Both the position numbers and the translations under genes were made by a program. This document shows, piece after piece, positions 1 to 13,915 of a DNA stretch of 64,000 nucleotides. This DNA is from Otis tarda (taxonomy: Eukaryota; Chordata; Aves; Otidiformes; Otididae), in contig CM048557.1 of NCBI GenBank assembly GCA_026413225.1, positions 47,189,371-47,253,370 on the forward strand, read 5' to 3'. How positions within the stretch are numbered: position 1 is the stretch's first letter; every line of letters begins with the position of its first letter. The notes under the pieces are model-generated. The model worked only from the letters and a program-made list of their open reading frames with translations. It ran no database searches and had not been told where the DNA came from.

Positions 1-1744
1 CTGTGATTTTCTTCTTAGGCATCCCGTTATCCTCAGCTTAAGTGGGATTATTGATCTTATTTTCCTGTTTGTCTGTTTAGGAGGATATATCTCAGCAGAC
101 CTAAGTCTTGAGTATTCAGAGGCTCACAGGGAAGCTATGGCTCCATTGTTCTGTGCCCACATCCAACCTGTGTGATAAGCAGGCACTGCACCAAGTACTA
201 GCATGGCTGTCTCCTGGCTGGACCGCCTGGTTGACTTCACTAATCACCTAAGCATGATTGGGAATGTTTCTTGGCACCGAGGCCAAGCATTGCAGGATGG
301 TCTGTGTTTGTGCTCATAAGCATGCAGAACAGGATGGGGTGCATGCAGACTGGGTACTAGGAATGGTCGCAGGCATATCCTAACTCCTGAACTGTGTGCA
401 GGAATTATTTGGAAGTGTGCTAGTTAAATGAGAAAAAACAGATCAGAGACTGTTCTAATAGTTTAAAATTGCAAACTACTGTGTTTCAAAGTCTAGAAGT
501 GCACTCAGGCGCCATTTTAATTGTTAATGTAGGTATAATCTGTCAGTTTGACTCCCACGATATTAGTCTCTCCAGTGTTTCTAAAACCCTTCACAAACGG
601 TTAAGGGAAACAAGGCCCTCAAGAAGATATAAGGAAGTGTATGCAGGCTGAAAATACTGATATTGGAACTGTGCTGCTCAGCTGTGGTGCTGTGCATGGT
701 CAACGCTTCAGGCAGGCAGCTTTCCTCATACTGGTGTGACTGGGAGGCCACCGGAGAATGGGAGATGGCTGCTCCCAACCACTGCAGGTACACTGCTGGT
801 GGGTGTAAAGCAATAGTGTTAAAGATCAAATACAAGAGTCTGCTAGATGCAAGGTTTGGAGTTGCCACCATCAAATAAATGGTGAAGGGAGAGCCCAGTG
901 TGTCTTTTCCCTAAAGAGGAGTCAAGAAGTCAAGATGTCTTTCATTTGATTCCAGTCTGCTGTGTAGCTGTCTCCCACTTACTTTCCTGTGGGGAATATC
1001 CTTACTTTTAAAGCAGGAAGATGGTGAACAAAGTTTTCTAGATCTCAGCACCTGTGTGTGTGCCAGGAGCTTGCTGCAAAAACCTTGATGGGTGAGAGGC
1101 ATAAACCCTGTCTCATTGTGCCTCGGGTTCCTGATTAGTATTTTAGAGAATTTGATGCTCCTCAGCCTACTACGTGGTCTTTGAGAGGCTTAGTTCAGCA
1201 CTGCTTCCGATAGCCTTAGAGACGCTGCTGCAGAGGTAACTAGAGAGGAGAGGGGGATTGCCGTCATTGTTATGGGACAGAGGGTGTAGGGAAAGGACAA
1301 GGGCAGAGGGATGAAGGGACAGTAGCTAGAACCTGTGATAGTTAAAGCACTGTGCACCCGCTTGGCCATCAGCCTCTCTGCATATTAAATGGACGTCTTT
1401 GTGGTGCTCCTGTGAGTGCGAGGGACCTACCCTCCCCTTGCTTGTGCTCCTCCACTGTTTCTCTCTGTCCTTCGCTCCCGCTGCTCTGCATCGCTTACTC
1501 CCTCCCCCTACGTGCACGCACCCCTCTGCTTGCAGCCAGGTTCATCAAAAAACAAGTGGGTCTCCATGGTAACGGGGAGGCAGCTGAAAAATGGCAGCTA
1601 AATGCAGCTGGCCCTCATTTAATATCGACTCTGGCACTGACAGAACAGATAATGGGCAATAACATGCCATTATGCTGCAGGGAAATGAAATGCTTCAGCA
1701 GACGCCTGTCATGCTGCAGGGATTTATTTGTTACTGTACCAGCA

Positions 1745-1960
1745 GAGATTTCTCTCGCCTTCTGTCTATCACTTTCTGTCATTCCCTCTTCTTTTCCTCC
1801 TTCTCCTTTCCTTTTTCTGTCTGTTTCTGTGTTTGTCCCTTCTTCCTTTGCTTTCCACTGTTTTTCTTTTTCATCTTCCTTCTTTTCATCTGTCCCCCAC
1901 CTCTTTTTCTCTCACCTCCTCTGTCATGTTCTCTAACTCTCTTGTTACACTGGATTTCTT
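1745..1960 (+). repeat. Pyrimidine-rich (C/T) low-complexity tract
   Basis: About 215 bases made almost only of C and T on the plus strand, with irregular TTCC, TCTTT and TTTTC units. Overlapping open frames here translate to Ser/Phe/Leu/Pro-rich strings and are composition artefacts. No AG followed by a convincing exon is seen after it. Confidence 0.8.
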
Positions 1961-4650
1961 GTTCCTGATATTGGAGCATGCTGTGTCTGAAGCCCAAGAG
2001 CTCTGTGAAGCTCCAAGCTTTTTGCTCCTTTCAGGCTTCCAATTTTCTTCCTAGATGAAACCTACTTCTATCTTCTGTCTGTGTGCACATGTCAATATGA
2101 GTCTAGTAAGGATGAAGCTTGCTTGATGAGCCTTCGGCCTAACATACTTCTACGGGCTGTCTTTTAATTTGACAAGTGCAACAATGTAATGAGAGTTTTC
2201 AGTGGAAATGTATAGGAAAGTGCTAAGGAAAGGGATGTTCTGCTTCTCCTGGTGGTAGAGTTTGTATGGTTTTTTTGCAGCTGGCCACAGCATGCCCAGA
2301 GGTTGGGTAGTTTGTCTGTGGGTTGTGGATCACGTTGGTTTCTAAATGATTCTTATCACTGTCACTCTTTCACATCCTAACTATCCGGAGTTAATTCTAC
2401 TTTGTGATTGCTGTGGAGTAATTTTTCTAAATGTCCTGCTCGTGCAAATCTGAAAAGTCACAGAACTGGGGGCACGGATGATAGCAGGTGGTCCTTTCAG
2501 GTCTTGTAAGACCTGTTCCTGTAAGGAAGTCATCACTTAGTTCCAAGTTATACCTGCAGGTACCTACATTTTAGCCGGAATGAACTGAGGCCTGTGAAAC
2601 TATTGCTTTGACTCAGTCTTCTCTGACATGAGCAAAGGGCTGTCAGCGTGGATGCAGTTCATATAGGCCAAAGCATGCTGTTTTCAGTGCAGCTTGTTTC
2701 CATGTCTTCATGCAAAGAAACATGAAATCCTCACAGACATAGTCATGTGGGTATAGCTGCATCCATGTGAGTGACCTTTGCTGGTCACCCATGTCCAGAC
2801 ATACATTTGATGGGTGGAGTAGAGGAGCTATAGCATCTTCTCCTCCCACAAAATGTACACCATCTGTGCAGCGTGCAGTCCTGATCGCACAGTGTGGCAG
2901 AGCTCTGGCACCTGCCTAGTCTCTAGTTGCTGCAGTGAACACTAGCTGTGTCCACCGTCACATCAGGTCACCACTGCCTGATGCTGGTGTCCTGGAAAAC
3001 CTGTGTGATGCAGAACCTGTTTGAGGCCTGGAGGGTTTTATTGACCTAGGCATGCCAGGAGTTGATTTGAGGACAGATGTCCTTTATAAATTCTTTCACT
3101 AGTGTGGCTGGTCCCTTATCAAAATAAATCGCACCAGCAAAGTTGAATTTTCTGTGAGTATAATGACATCTTCACTCATAATTTTGTCATTGTTGATACG
3201 GTGATTGCAGGAGGTGTTGATTGGTTTTTTTTTGTACACCCAACTGCTGTATCTGTGCCATTAAATCTTAAGGTAAGAGTAGGCCTAAATTCTGAGTGAT
3301 GTATTTATACACAGTATACCATATGGACCTACGGTAAGATCATTCTCCTTTTCCCTAAATGTGATGGAGTCAGCAAATCAAGTTAAGCAGATTCTTAGAA
3401 AGCTAATTTTGCAACAACTGAATGCAATACAGTTTTAAGCAGTACAGACCTTACAGATTCTCTTGTTACTCTAGTATGGGGTTCCTCTAACCCAACCTTT
3501 GATAAAATACATTGATCTTGTCTTGCAAATTATCTACATTTTTGCTCCTTGGTTAATTTCTGATCTAAAATCCCAGGGCTGTGGAGTAAGTACCCATTGC
3601 TTGAATTTTAGCAGTTTCCCAGAAGTGATTACACATCTGAGTAAAATCGGTATGACGACTCCTGAGTTCTCTGAGCTAGCCAGCCCTTGCTGTGGTTAAT
3701 GACAAATGAATGTGGGAGGAATCTTTAATACAATAGCAAGTAAGATAATACATGCTAGAGGAAAGGAGGTAACAATAAAGAAGGAAAGATCCTTTTGGCT
3801 TATGTCCTTGCATGCCATCATATCTCTGCAGAGGAGCTTATTGAACCAGAATATTTCCAGAATGTCAGTATGCACTCCACATACCTGATTTTATTTACCA
3901 CTTTGCTCAAAACGTAGAGCATGTTCCTTAGAAGTCTTGTTAGAACTCACATGTGAAACAGGCAACTTGGAGACATCACAGCTTGATGTGCAGTTGATTG
4001 GTAAAATACCATTCATCCTCACTGATACTTTGGTTATGTTCCAATAGACTTTGAGAGTAGCTCTTGGGCTGCTATGGGTTTTCCAGTCTTTCACTGTTTT
4101 TCCCAGTGTCTTTAAAATTGATCCCTGTTGTAAGATATTAAAACAGTGGGAAACTAATTTCCAAGGAGCTTAGTGGATTTTCTGCCTTAGATATCAAAAG
4201 AAGCAAGTTAGAGTCCAAAAAATCCTTAACTGTTGTCATTCCATCCACCTCTCTGAAGCTAGGAGATTTTTAGATATAAACCCTGCTCAGAGCTATCTTT
4301 CCACAAATGCCAGTGCACTGACCTCGATTTCAACTGCATGCCCTGCCACAGTGCTTATTAATGAAATAAGCAAACATGGAAGCGTCTGAATTTTTCTGTT
4401 TTTTTTTTTCTTTTTTTTTTTTTTCTCATCCCCCAACAAACCCACAGTCATTAAGTGCCATCGTGAGAGTGGAAATGGCTTGTTAAAAAGAAAAGCCCTG
4501 ATTTTTTTTTTTTTAATGAAGAATACCATCAGGAGTAGGCTATGATTAATACACATAATTGAGACAAATTGCAGCTAACTGCAGAAGAGTATCTCCCAGC
4601 TGTTGACAGAAGGAAACTGCTGACAGGCTTTTCCCATTCAATGAAGAAAA

Positions 4651-4905
4651 GAGAGAGAGAGAGAGAAAGGAACTTTGCCCAGCCTGTGTAAATACATGGC
4701 CATTGCTTGCACATGCATGTACAAAAGCACTCATGCAACCAGCATGCATGTATGTCATCATGTGTGTATCTGTTTGCATGTACAGAACTGGCATACGTGC
4801 AGGTGCCAGCCCAAGTTTTGCATATGTATAATGACTGTATCTCTGTGTACAGTCATTATATGTATGCATGTCTTATCCTTCCATGTCTGTGGATGCCTGC
4901 TTTGC
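4651..4905 (+). repeat. GA microsatellite followed by degenerate TG/CA (ACATGCATGTA-type) repeat
   Basis: A perfect (GA)8 run at 4651-4666 is followed by about 220 bases rich in alternating purine-pyrimidine words such as ACATGCATG, GCATGTATG and CATATGTATA. The translated His/Cys/Met/Tyr-rich open frames on both strands come from this composition. A long inverted repeat lies inside it. Confidence 0.7.
4819..4868. other. Near-perfect inverted repeat (21-bp stem, 8-nt loop)
   Basis: The arms are 4819-4839 and 4848-4868, with the loop TCTCTGTG between them. All 21 positions can pair if two G-U wobbles are allowed. The stem core ATAATGACTGTA / TACAGTCATTAT is exact. It sits in TG/CA-rich DNA, where self-complementary words are common, so chance origin is possible. 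The stem is short for a microRNA precursor. Confidence 0.7.
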
Positions 4906-7642
4906 TGAACAGACTGTGTGCCCACACACAGTGTGACAGTGATGCCAATTTAATGAGAACTGCCCTGGAGGCACTCTGTGCTCCCCCAGAGAGAGAGAGA
5001 GGGGGCTCTAGCTGCACATGTGCTTGCACACATGAAGTTGTGTATTCACATGTGAAACAGAGACCCTAACTTCTACAGGGAGCCGTTCCTCAGGCTTTAT
5101 CTTTAGAAGGCTAAGGCAGGCTCATTTTTGGCTTTTAAAATGTCCTCCACCACTACCTTTCTGTCCCTTTCACTTTGTCTTTCATGCTCCCTATCCATCA
5201 TTAACAGCCTAAATAGAAAACACTTACATACAAGAGATGAGTCTGAAGCTAGGAGAGTCATCTTTGATTGAAATGCCATACAGATGGCTAATGGGTGTAT
5301 GCCAGAGCCTTGCCTGGTTCAGAAAGTTGCTCTGGAGACAACTGCTAAGACAATCAACAAGTGAGTTGCATCAATTGTTTTGTGATACAGATTTGTCATG
5401 TATGGATCATTTGTAGCTGGCCCATCCAGTGATCTTCTCCCACACAACCATGTGGTTGTTCCAAAGCGGGCAACCCATTGTGCTGAGTGGGCCACAGGAA
5501 TGCTAGTGAGTAGAAGGCAAAGTTAGAGACCCTCCAGCCAGATTGTTAGTAAGACCTAGCAAACTGGTTGGCAAAATCTGCTGTTGATTTCTTAATCTGA
5601 GCTTCTACTGGCCACTTCATAGGGGCATTTTGACTTATTTGGAATCAAGCAGGAACATCAGGTATGAGTTATTTCCCTTGTATCTGCCTTTAAAGCTGAT
5701 TGCTATGATATGGTGCCAGATAGTAAAAAATGAAAAAATAGTTCTTCCTGTTGTGGTTCTGCCCATTGAAATACAGCTGTGAAGTCTGTTTGTAACCATA
5801 TGCATATTATAAGGGCTATAAAAATAACCTGCTTAAACTGTTCCCTAATCTGTTATTCCCCTTCCCTTTGTGCGGGTGTGCACTGTAAACACATCAATAT
5901 GAGGCAGTTGGCAAACAAACATTCCTTTATCAGAGGTGTATGCTGATCCCAGTGGAAGCTTAACAGCTCAGGCAGGCAGATGCAGCAGTAGGGAAGTAAC
6001 TGATAAACTCAGATGTTACAGGTTATGGATTGTGTTTGTGAGTTAATGATTTACAGAAGATGCAACCAAGGGGGTGAAAGAGGACTGGAGCTGTTGACAT
6101 TTGAAGTTCAACCCAGGAAACGGTGCATTCATCTTTAGCACTACCCAGAGAGCTTGGGAAGGGTCCCAGAACATTTTAGTGAAAAACCTGAATGCTGAAA
6201 GAATTTAAAATAATATCAGGTGAGTGCTGCAGGAAGGGGGGTAGCTGACTCAGGCTATTGCCATAATAACAAATCACTTCGAGGCAAGCTAGACGAGGAA
6301 TTTACCTATTCCAAAACAATCACATGTGTACCCTTATAATTCTAAGGGAAAACAAGCTAACTTAGCATATTCACATTGAGGTGTGAGCTGCCATGCGTTT
6401 ACTGAAGGGTAAGGCAATGCAAGTGGGCAGCTCCCATGAAGTAGCTGATGTAATGCCTTCTACACGCTTGCCTGTTGCACAGAAACACAAGTGTTTAGCC
6501 TCTCAGTCAGGGTCGCTGCTTGTCGTGCAAAAGCCAAGTCTGCCATTGCTGTAATTTCTTTCTGCCCCTTTAAACTTCCCTTGCAGCTAAAAAAGATTAT
6601 ATACTCAACTGCATTTTATTCCTCAGTAGTTATGCAATGTTGATGCAGAGCTATATGCACAAGATAGTCTGCTTTAGAAAGAGCTCTATTTATGTATGGG
6701 TTGTAGCAATTTATCTTTTATAGAGGTGAAAAAGCAGGCACAGGTGCAGTCTGAAGGCTCATATGCCTGCAGGGACCACAACATGTTGAAGGATAAGCAG
6801 GACCGGCCATGGTGCCTGTGTCCTTCATCGCAGCCTGTTCCGAAAGGTGCTTGCAGGACTATCAGAAATTGTAGTTTGTTGACAATTACAATTCCCGTCA
6901 AGGATCATTTTTTTCTTGCGGGGCCTGGCAATCTCAGTTCTGCCAAATGAAGCAATTTCAGCACGTACTTATAAACCACACTAGAATTACCTAGGACTAA
7001 AGGTACTTTATGGAGTTGCAGTTCTTGTAAGAGCTTGAAAATGAGTTCTTAGTTCACCCCCACTGAGAAACAGAATCTTGGGGACCAGCAAGCTTGTTCT
7101 GCCAGATGCAGTGAAGTCTTAAGGTCAGCGCTAACATTTGTCTGCTGTTATCTCTGCAACTTGAGAACTTTTTTTTTAACTAGCAGTCCTTGTAGAGGCC
7201 ATTCAAGGAGATGTTGCTGATGAGGAGGGCACCGACTCTGTCTTACGATTTATACATCACAGTATGGTCAAGCCAAACAGATTGCAGAAGTTTGAAATTT
7301 AGCTAGTCATCTATAAGACAAAGAAACAGCAAAGTGTTGCTCTAGAAGTATGTATAGACAGCAGCAGGGATAACTGTGATCCTATGTGGGCTGCAGATAG
7401 GGCAGCTTAAAGTTGTGAGTCATCAGGTAACTGTACAAAAGCTTTCACTATTGGTATGTACCGTTTGCAGTGAGTTCTCTTGCTCCTTTGTCCTCCTGAA
7501 GTAGTTAAGTTACACAGTTTCCTTTTTCTGGGATTGAAGTTTCGTTACAAGCAAGAAAAAGTGTAAAATTGGGGAAAATATTTAATGGAGTTTCTTTATT
7601 TTTTCCAAGTCTAATTGCCTGAATGTAAGGCTAAAACTGCGC

Positions 7643-7659
7643 ATATATATATATATATA
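7643..7659 (+). repeat. (AT)n microsatellite
   Basis: Eight and a half AT units in an AT-rich setting. Confidence 0.9.
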
Positions 7660-10600
7660 GGTAGATCAATTATATAAATTAATATAATGATATATTATTT
7701 CCCTACCTCTTATTTTTCTTGGCTCTGCAGAACAAACACAGTTCTGAGAAAATAAGTTTTATATTGTTCTGACGCATGTATTAACAGAACAGCTTTTAAA
7801 ATTACATTGTCAAGGCCAAATTCTACCAACAGTCCTCCTTCAGCAGCTCTGTAAGAGATCATGGCGTTCTGAAGGAATGAGTAGAACTTGGTCTGCCAAA
7901 ATTCTGTTGCTAGAGATAGTGTGCAAAAAGATCCCAGCTTGTCTTTGACTCCACAAAGTAGTGGCAGACCTAGCAGTTACACGGGAAACAACCCCACTTA
8001 TTTTTATTTGAACTGAGCACGTTTGACCAGATAGCTGTCAAGAGACAATTAACCTGGAGGCTCTGGAGGTTACTTTGTCAAAGTTTGTTTTCACAGTTGT
8101 CTTGTATTTCAAAAATAGGGATCCTTTCAACGTAGCAGCAGCTTCAGTAATCCCTGTCCCTGGCTATGTACAAGTATATACAAGGGTTTCCCTCTGGGTC
8201 TTGACCAAAAAGGTTGGTCCTCTTTCCCAAAACCTCTGACCAGCTTTCAGTTCCAAAATGGCAAGACCCTAGTGGCAGTGGGTTAATTGAGTTGTTAAAG
8301 TGCGGGGAACAGCTTGAAGAAGGACAGCACTTAAGTAAAACAGGGGCTGGAAAATATAAAATATACAAGTCCCCCCAGTATTTAGATTAGAATAAGAGTC
8401 TTTGCTATTTAAAACAAAACAAAACACACCCCAGAACACAAAACCACAGAAATCAAGACCCTCCAGGGTGAACTCATCTCCAGAAAAATAATGGCAGCAC
8501 ATTTCTGGACTGAAAGAGAAACACATTTTTCAACAGTAGTTGTAACACAAGGGCTGTGTCACATTTCCTGCAGGGAGACTTGAAAAGTCATTTTTACAGC
8601 AGCTGGGCTTTGCTTGTAAGAGTAAGAATTACATCAGTTCTGACCTTCTAGCAACAAGCTTAGGAAAAATAACCTGCACACAGATACCAGTATGATTGCT
8701 GCCTTACATCCAGTGGTATACCTTCACTGATTACCATAAAACTACCCCTAATTTTTACCAGGGCTAGTGGGTTCAGAGTTTGGCTTATAACATTGAAGAG
8801 AAATATTGATTTGTCTGTTGTTTTTTATTTTTTTTTGTTTTTTTTTTTTTTTAAGTTGATATCCAGTGTTGATAACTTGTACATGGCTTTAATAAGATCG
8901 TGCTACCCAGTAGCTAGAACTAATGAAATAGCTGGGCTCATTCTTGGTGGTGTCCCATCAGGTATGAAAGTAATTTCATTGATGATATGGAATTACTAAT
9001 TTTGAATGAACTGATAGAATAGCTGTGATTTGTTATTCCAAATATCATAGATAATTTCATGAATTTATGAAATCAAGTGAGCTGATAACTATTTTAAGAT
9101 ATTTACAGTGTAGACTAAGCATGAATTTTTATTGCGTTGAAATAAATGCATATAATGTGTATATAGCAAAAGATCACATGGAAATAGCCTTGGAACAATT
9201 ACAACCACGATATAACTTCTTTAGTTGAATACAAGAAATCTACACCATAATGGAATATTTATTTTCAAAATCTTCTTGGTTTGGTGGGGTTTGAAGAGAT
9301 CTTGTATACTTCCAGTGATTAGCTGGAATACTTTTGCCCAGGTACCTTTTCTGTTCATCAGCATCTTTACCAGTTAGAGATGCTAAACTGAAACATTTAT
9401 TGCACTACTGCTGAGCTTCCTCCATTATCTGACTTCAGATGACTTTCTCTGTACCTCTTAGCCCACTCCTATTTTCTCAGTCTTGTCTGGATGGCATGTA
9501 AAATCTTCAAAAGCATGCTTATTTTTCCACAAGTGCCTAGATGAATTAATGCTGTGTCCAGATGATTTTTTGCGGAGCTTCTTGCAAACTTTTATTCTCT
9601 GAACTTTCATCAGTGTCATCTAGCTCCCATTCTGTACATGCAGGGGGTTACTAAAATGGAAGAGCATGTCCCTTTTAGTCTCTGCTATTGCAATGCAATG
9701 ATAGTAAAAAACCCAAACCACTTGCTAATATTAAGCTGTGCTGTCTTTTGCACATACAGGGAGACTACTGCCAAAAGATTGATGTTTACTTTTTCAAGAT
9801 AGCACATGAATTCTGTGTGCCTAGGATTTGCTCTTGAAATTTCATGTTGATCTTGATCTTCAAGCATGTTGGTGGCGTGCAACTATTACAGAAAATCATG
9901 TTAGTGAAGAGAGACTTCAGAAAATGCAGTATGCATGGTTTGCCCAAGTCTCTCACGCTGAGCTGTCAGCAGAGCTGAGAACAAGCAGATTTTCTCTGAG
10001 CATTTCCTGAGCAGTAAATCCTTTGGACAACTGACTAGACCATCCACTTTATGTTCAGGTGTTTGTGCCTTCCAAGAAAAGCAGTCTCCTGCTTACTTGG
10101 AACTGGAGTTGCACTCTTCATGGGATGAGCCTCCTTGTCATTATTAGAAGAGACTATTTGATAGGTTTTATTATTTTTGTGGTTCCTAACTCAGGTGTAT
10201 CCAGTTTAGTTCTTTTAATGAATGTATTTGTCTATGTGCTGTTAGGAGCCAGTCCCACAACAGCAGAGGTATAGGATGGCAGGGTGATAACTTGTCTTTG
10301 CCTCCTCTGCTCTATGTGTTTTAGTTTTCTGGTAAAGATCTTTGCTCCTTCTATCAGCTTTGCATACATTTATACAGATGTGTATGTATCTGTGCATGGG
10401 CTTAGTGTCATTATACACCTCACAAGTGTTTCCTGTCCTCTCTGCTTTCCTTTCTTGTTTTACATGGGCTGTGTTTTTGCACATAGCTTTGCTACAGCCA
10501 AGCCGTGAAGAAGATAATTAAGTGTGTGCATGGCAAAATAAGATGGAATCAAACCCTTATATAGCTGCTCTCTGTCTTTTTTTTTATGTGCATCATTCTC

Positions 10601-11038
10601 TCCTTTCTGTCTGCAGTGCTGTTTGTAACGGTTTAGAGTCTTCCCTTTCTTCAGCTTTGTTTTCAGCATTGTGTTAATTGTTTGTAGTGTATGGGTTTTT
10701 CAGCAGTGTGCAGTGGGAAAGGTCAGCTGTCAGAAACAGGCCTGTCCACAACTGATAAGGCATTTGAGAGATTGGATTTGACTCATTAAGCACCTTCCCT
10801 GTAGAGGTGGAATCTGCTCTGCCGCAAAAAAAAAAACCTAAAGTTGGAGCATGCGCCAGAAACACTGGCATGCCCTCTCTCTTGCCCCTGTATGCAATGC
10901 TGGAGCTCATTACGCTTCCACCACGCTTGCATCCTCACACACTGTGGATATCTATGCTTACAACCTGAGATTGAGTGCCTTCACTCCTGTCTTTTCACCT
11001 GGTCAAGACGCATATTCATTTTCCCTGTGTACATAGGG

Positions 11039-11053
11039 GTGTGTGTGTGTGTG
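11039..11053 (+). repeat. (GT)n microsatellite
   Basis: Seven and a half GT units. The next 350 bases contain scattered TGCATG/ATGTGTG words of the same flavour. Confidence 0.85.
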
Positions 11054-13799
11054 AGTTCTCATGCATGGGTGCCCTGAGGTTACATGGGGGAGATGCATTT
11101 CATTCGTGCCCTCTTACATGTACAGAAAGGTGTACAGGGATGTTAATTCTCTCACATTTTGTATGTGTGCATGCACAGCTGTTCCAAGCAGGTTTTGTGT
11201 GTTTCTCACCCTCTAGTAAATCTCTTCACTCTAATGCCTGCTTCCTTTCATGCTGTAAAAAGGGCAAATCTCTTCATGTGTATGTATCATGGGTTTTTTT
11301 CAGATGCACTTTATCTGCCTTTCCATAGAAATATGCTGTGCAGCTGTACTGCCTCTACCTGCATATACACATCCACTGTGTTGGTAAAGACACATGAACT
11401 TGCTGCTGTATAGACAAGCAGAAGCCTAGCCTGTTTCTCATTGCATACAAATGCACACATTTTTGCCTCTAATTACTGGCTAAAGCTGCTCTGCCAGCTT
11501 GTAGCAGTCCCTTGCCTGTGGCTTTGTTTTGAGAAGAATCGTTGTGCCTCAAATTGGGTTTGGATACTGCTACTTCCATAAATGGCCTTAATGATATCGC
11601 ACAGCGAGCATAAATGAAGGGCAACAGTAGTGTTTGGCAGTGCATTTTGATACTGTGGTGGTACTGGGGTTCCACACGTACACGCTTTCTAATAATACTA
11701 AAGCTGGGAGCGCTGACGTAACCGCAGCCTGTGAGATACCTGCCCTGCCCTGCTCTGCATCTCTTCCATCTTCCACTTTTGCTTTTCACCTTTCTTTGCA
11801 TCTCCCCTTTCCCATGGGCATGGCTTTCAATACCACTCGCTGGTATAGAAAAGGGTAATTTTGTGAACCATTATTGTGTTATTACAGTGATTAGCATTAA
11901 CTATTTTTCTATTCATGCTTCGTGCTGGAAGGATGCCCAAAGGGCTCCCAGATCCAACAGCAAGCGTGACGCCTGCTAGAAGGCTGCTGCTAACACAAGC
12001 ACGTATGTGTGCAGAAGGGCACACACACACCTCTTACAGTGTTGTCTGCTCCTGTCCTTCCAGCTACTTTCTTTGAGAGCTTTCAGCAGTTTTCTAAAAT
12101 AATGCCCTTCAATGGAAGCAGGAATTTCTCCTCCTGCCAGGTTCCTTAGATGTGCTTTTGCTCTGAATGTATTTTCCAACTTACTTTCTCTCAGTGTTGG
12201 TGTAAATCTTTGTTCATTCCTGCAGTCAGTTTTGGAAGATTCCCACCAACAGTCCCCATGTTTTTTCCCCAAGCAGGACCAATCCATGTAGGGAAGAATG
12301 CTGTAGATACCTAACATTCTTCTCTCTAATGCTGTGGCTTTTTATTAAGGTCGAAAGGTTTGGGGAAGACCTTGTCTTCAGTATGGTGAGGAAAAAAGGC
12401 CAGAAGTGCATCCTGTTTTATTAGCTGAGTATTAGTGCTCTTGAATCTATACCCAATAATAAACAGGTCTAAATACTTAGCATCAGGATTAGTATTTGGT
12501 GTTTGACTTCTGTTTTTTAATGGGCTAGAAGAGTAAGGGTGGTGTGAAACTGGGAATTGCGACTGCATGCAAATTGCTGCTGAACGACAGTAAATCTGTC
12601 TTAGGTGGCGAGTATAATGTTGCTTGTTGGCCTGCAGGTTGCTTCAGTTTTTATAAAAACTTGGTCTGTATAAAACAATGGTACTTTTGTTCGACAGAGT
12701 ACGTAACACAAAAAGCTGGTGAATTAAGAGCTTAGCAGTACGCTCACATGCTCTTACCCTGCTGTACCATCATGCATGTTCTACACAGAAGGGCAGAGGG
12801 GGCTGGGTGACAACCCAGCGGTGGAGATACCTGTATGAGAACAAGGCTGGTGAATGCTAAATCTTGATTTTTCTGTTCATGGTGCTGCGATGGTCTCTCT
12901 GGTCAGTTTGCACTTTGCCGAATGTTCAGTCCGTAAGGAAACATTTCTGCTGGGTGGTATGTTCAGAGCCTGGCACCCTTATGTTTTAGAATGATGCACC
13001 AGAAAAATAAGTACATTAGAAGAAATGCAGAGCAGAATAAAAGCATAAGAAAAAGTTAAGTACAGCAACAATGGGAATTGTCCTCACCCATGCTCAGCAG
13101 TGAGGAATCTAGAGGACTTCCTATGCTCAGCACTTCATCATGGTATCTGAGCTCTTCATAAAATTAGTAGCAACATCTTGCTTTTCCTGCATTTTCTGGA
13201 GCTGGGAGTGAGAATAACAAAATTGTTCAGAGATATGAGAAGAAAAAAGCAAAACAACTTGTGAATTTATGTGAATATATCAAATTGTTTTGGGTAAATT
13301 ATTTTTAAAATGGATTTATTCAGCATCATTCATTTCAAAATAAACGTTTCATAGTTTTATTTGAAAATGGAGCTCTACTTTTTAAAGCAATGTGTTTTTA
13401 AGGAAGTGTAAACTAAAATTGTTAAATTTCATTTTCAGTTAAGCAAGACATTGTCACAAGATTGTATTTTGTCCCTTTGGCCTGTTGATCAGATTATAAA
13501 TAATGTATGAAACTCTAAGTACGTAGTGCCACAGTCAGACTGCTGCTTGGAGTTTATTGATTTTTGTGCAAATGGCAGACAATGCAACATCAGACACTGA
13601 TAACGGAACAGTTGTCTGTACTTAGCAAACACTGGACAGTAGCTGGAGAGAGGGATGCCCAGCACACTCTGTAAGCTGTGGGTACTCTGGATGGACTTAC
13701 AGCTTCTCCTCGTGGCTGTGCAACACTTCTTGTTTTGCAGAGAAGTTTCATTAAACTCATAGAGCTTTCGTTTTCCCATAGGTCTCACAGACTTAACCT

Positions 13800-13915
13800 A
13801 TATTTTTGTTATCTTTCTACTACAGATGGAGGCAGCTAAGGTTAATTAAGTGCCTCAGGTTGCACAGTAAATCAGTGGCAAAGTTGAGGATAAAATGCTT
13901 AGATTTTGACTTTTA
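13800..13915 (+). mobile_element. MIR-like SINE fragment
   Basis: The segment follows the MIR core order: a three-base variant of 'ACAGATGGAGG', a short degenerate stretch, 'GGTTGCACAGTAAATCAGTGG' and 'CAAAGTTGAGGAT'. This is the 'hold, sum, compare' signature of an ancient amniote CORE-SINE. It is highly diverged with no clear ends. Assigned from remembered consensus only. Confidence 0.6.

Noticed and set aside
1352..1936. 194-codon open frame on the plus strand
   Set aside because: It runs into a C/T-rich tract and translates to Ser/Phe/Leu/Pro strings. No domain, no splice sites; a composition artefact.
4546..5069. Overlapping His/Cys/Met-rich open frames on both strands
   Set aside because: They come from TG/CA-rich low-complexity DNA and appear on both strands, as expected by chance.
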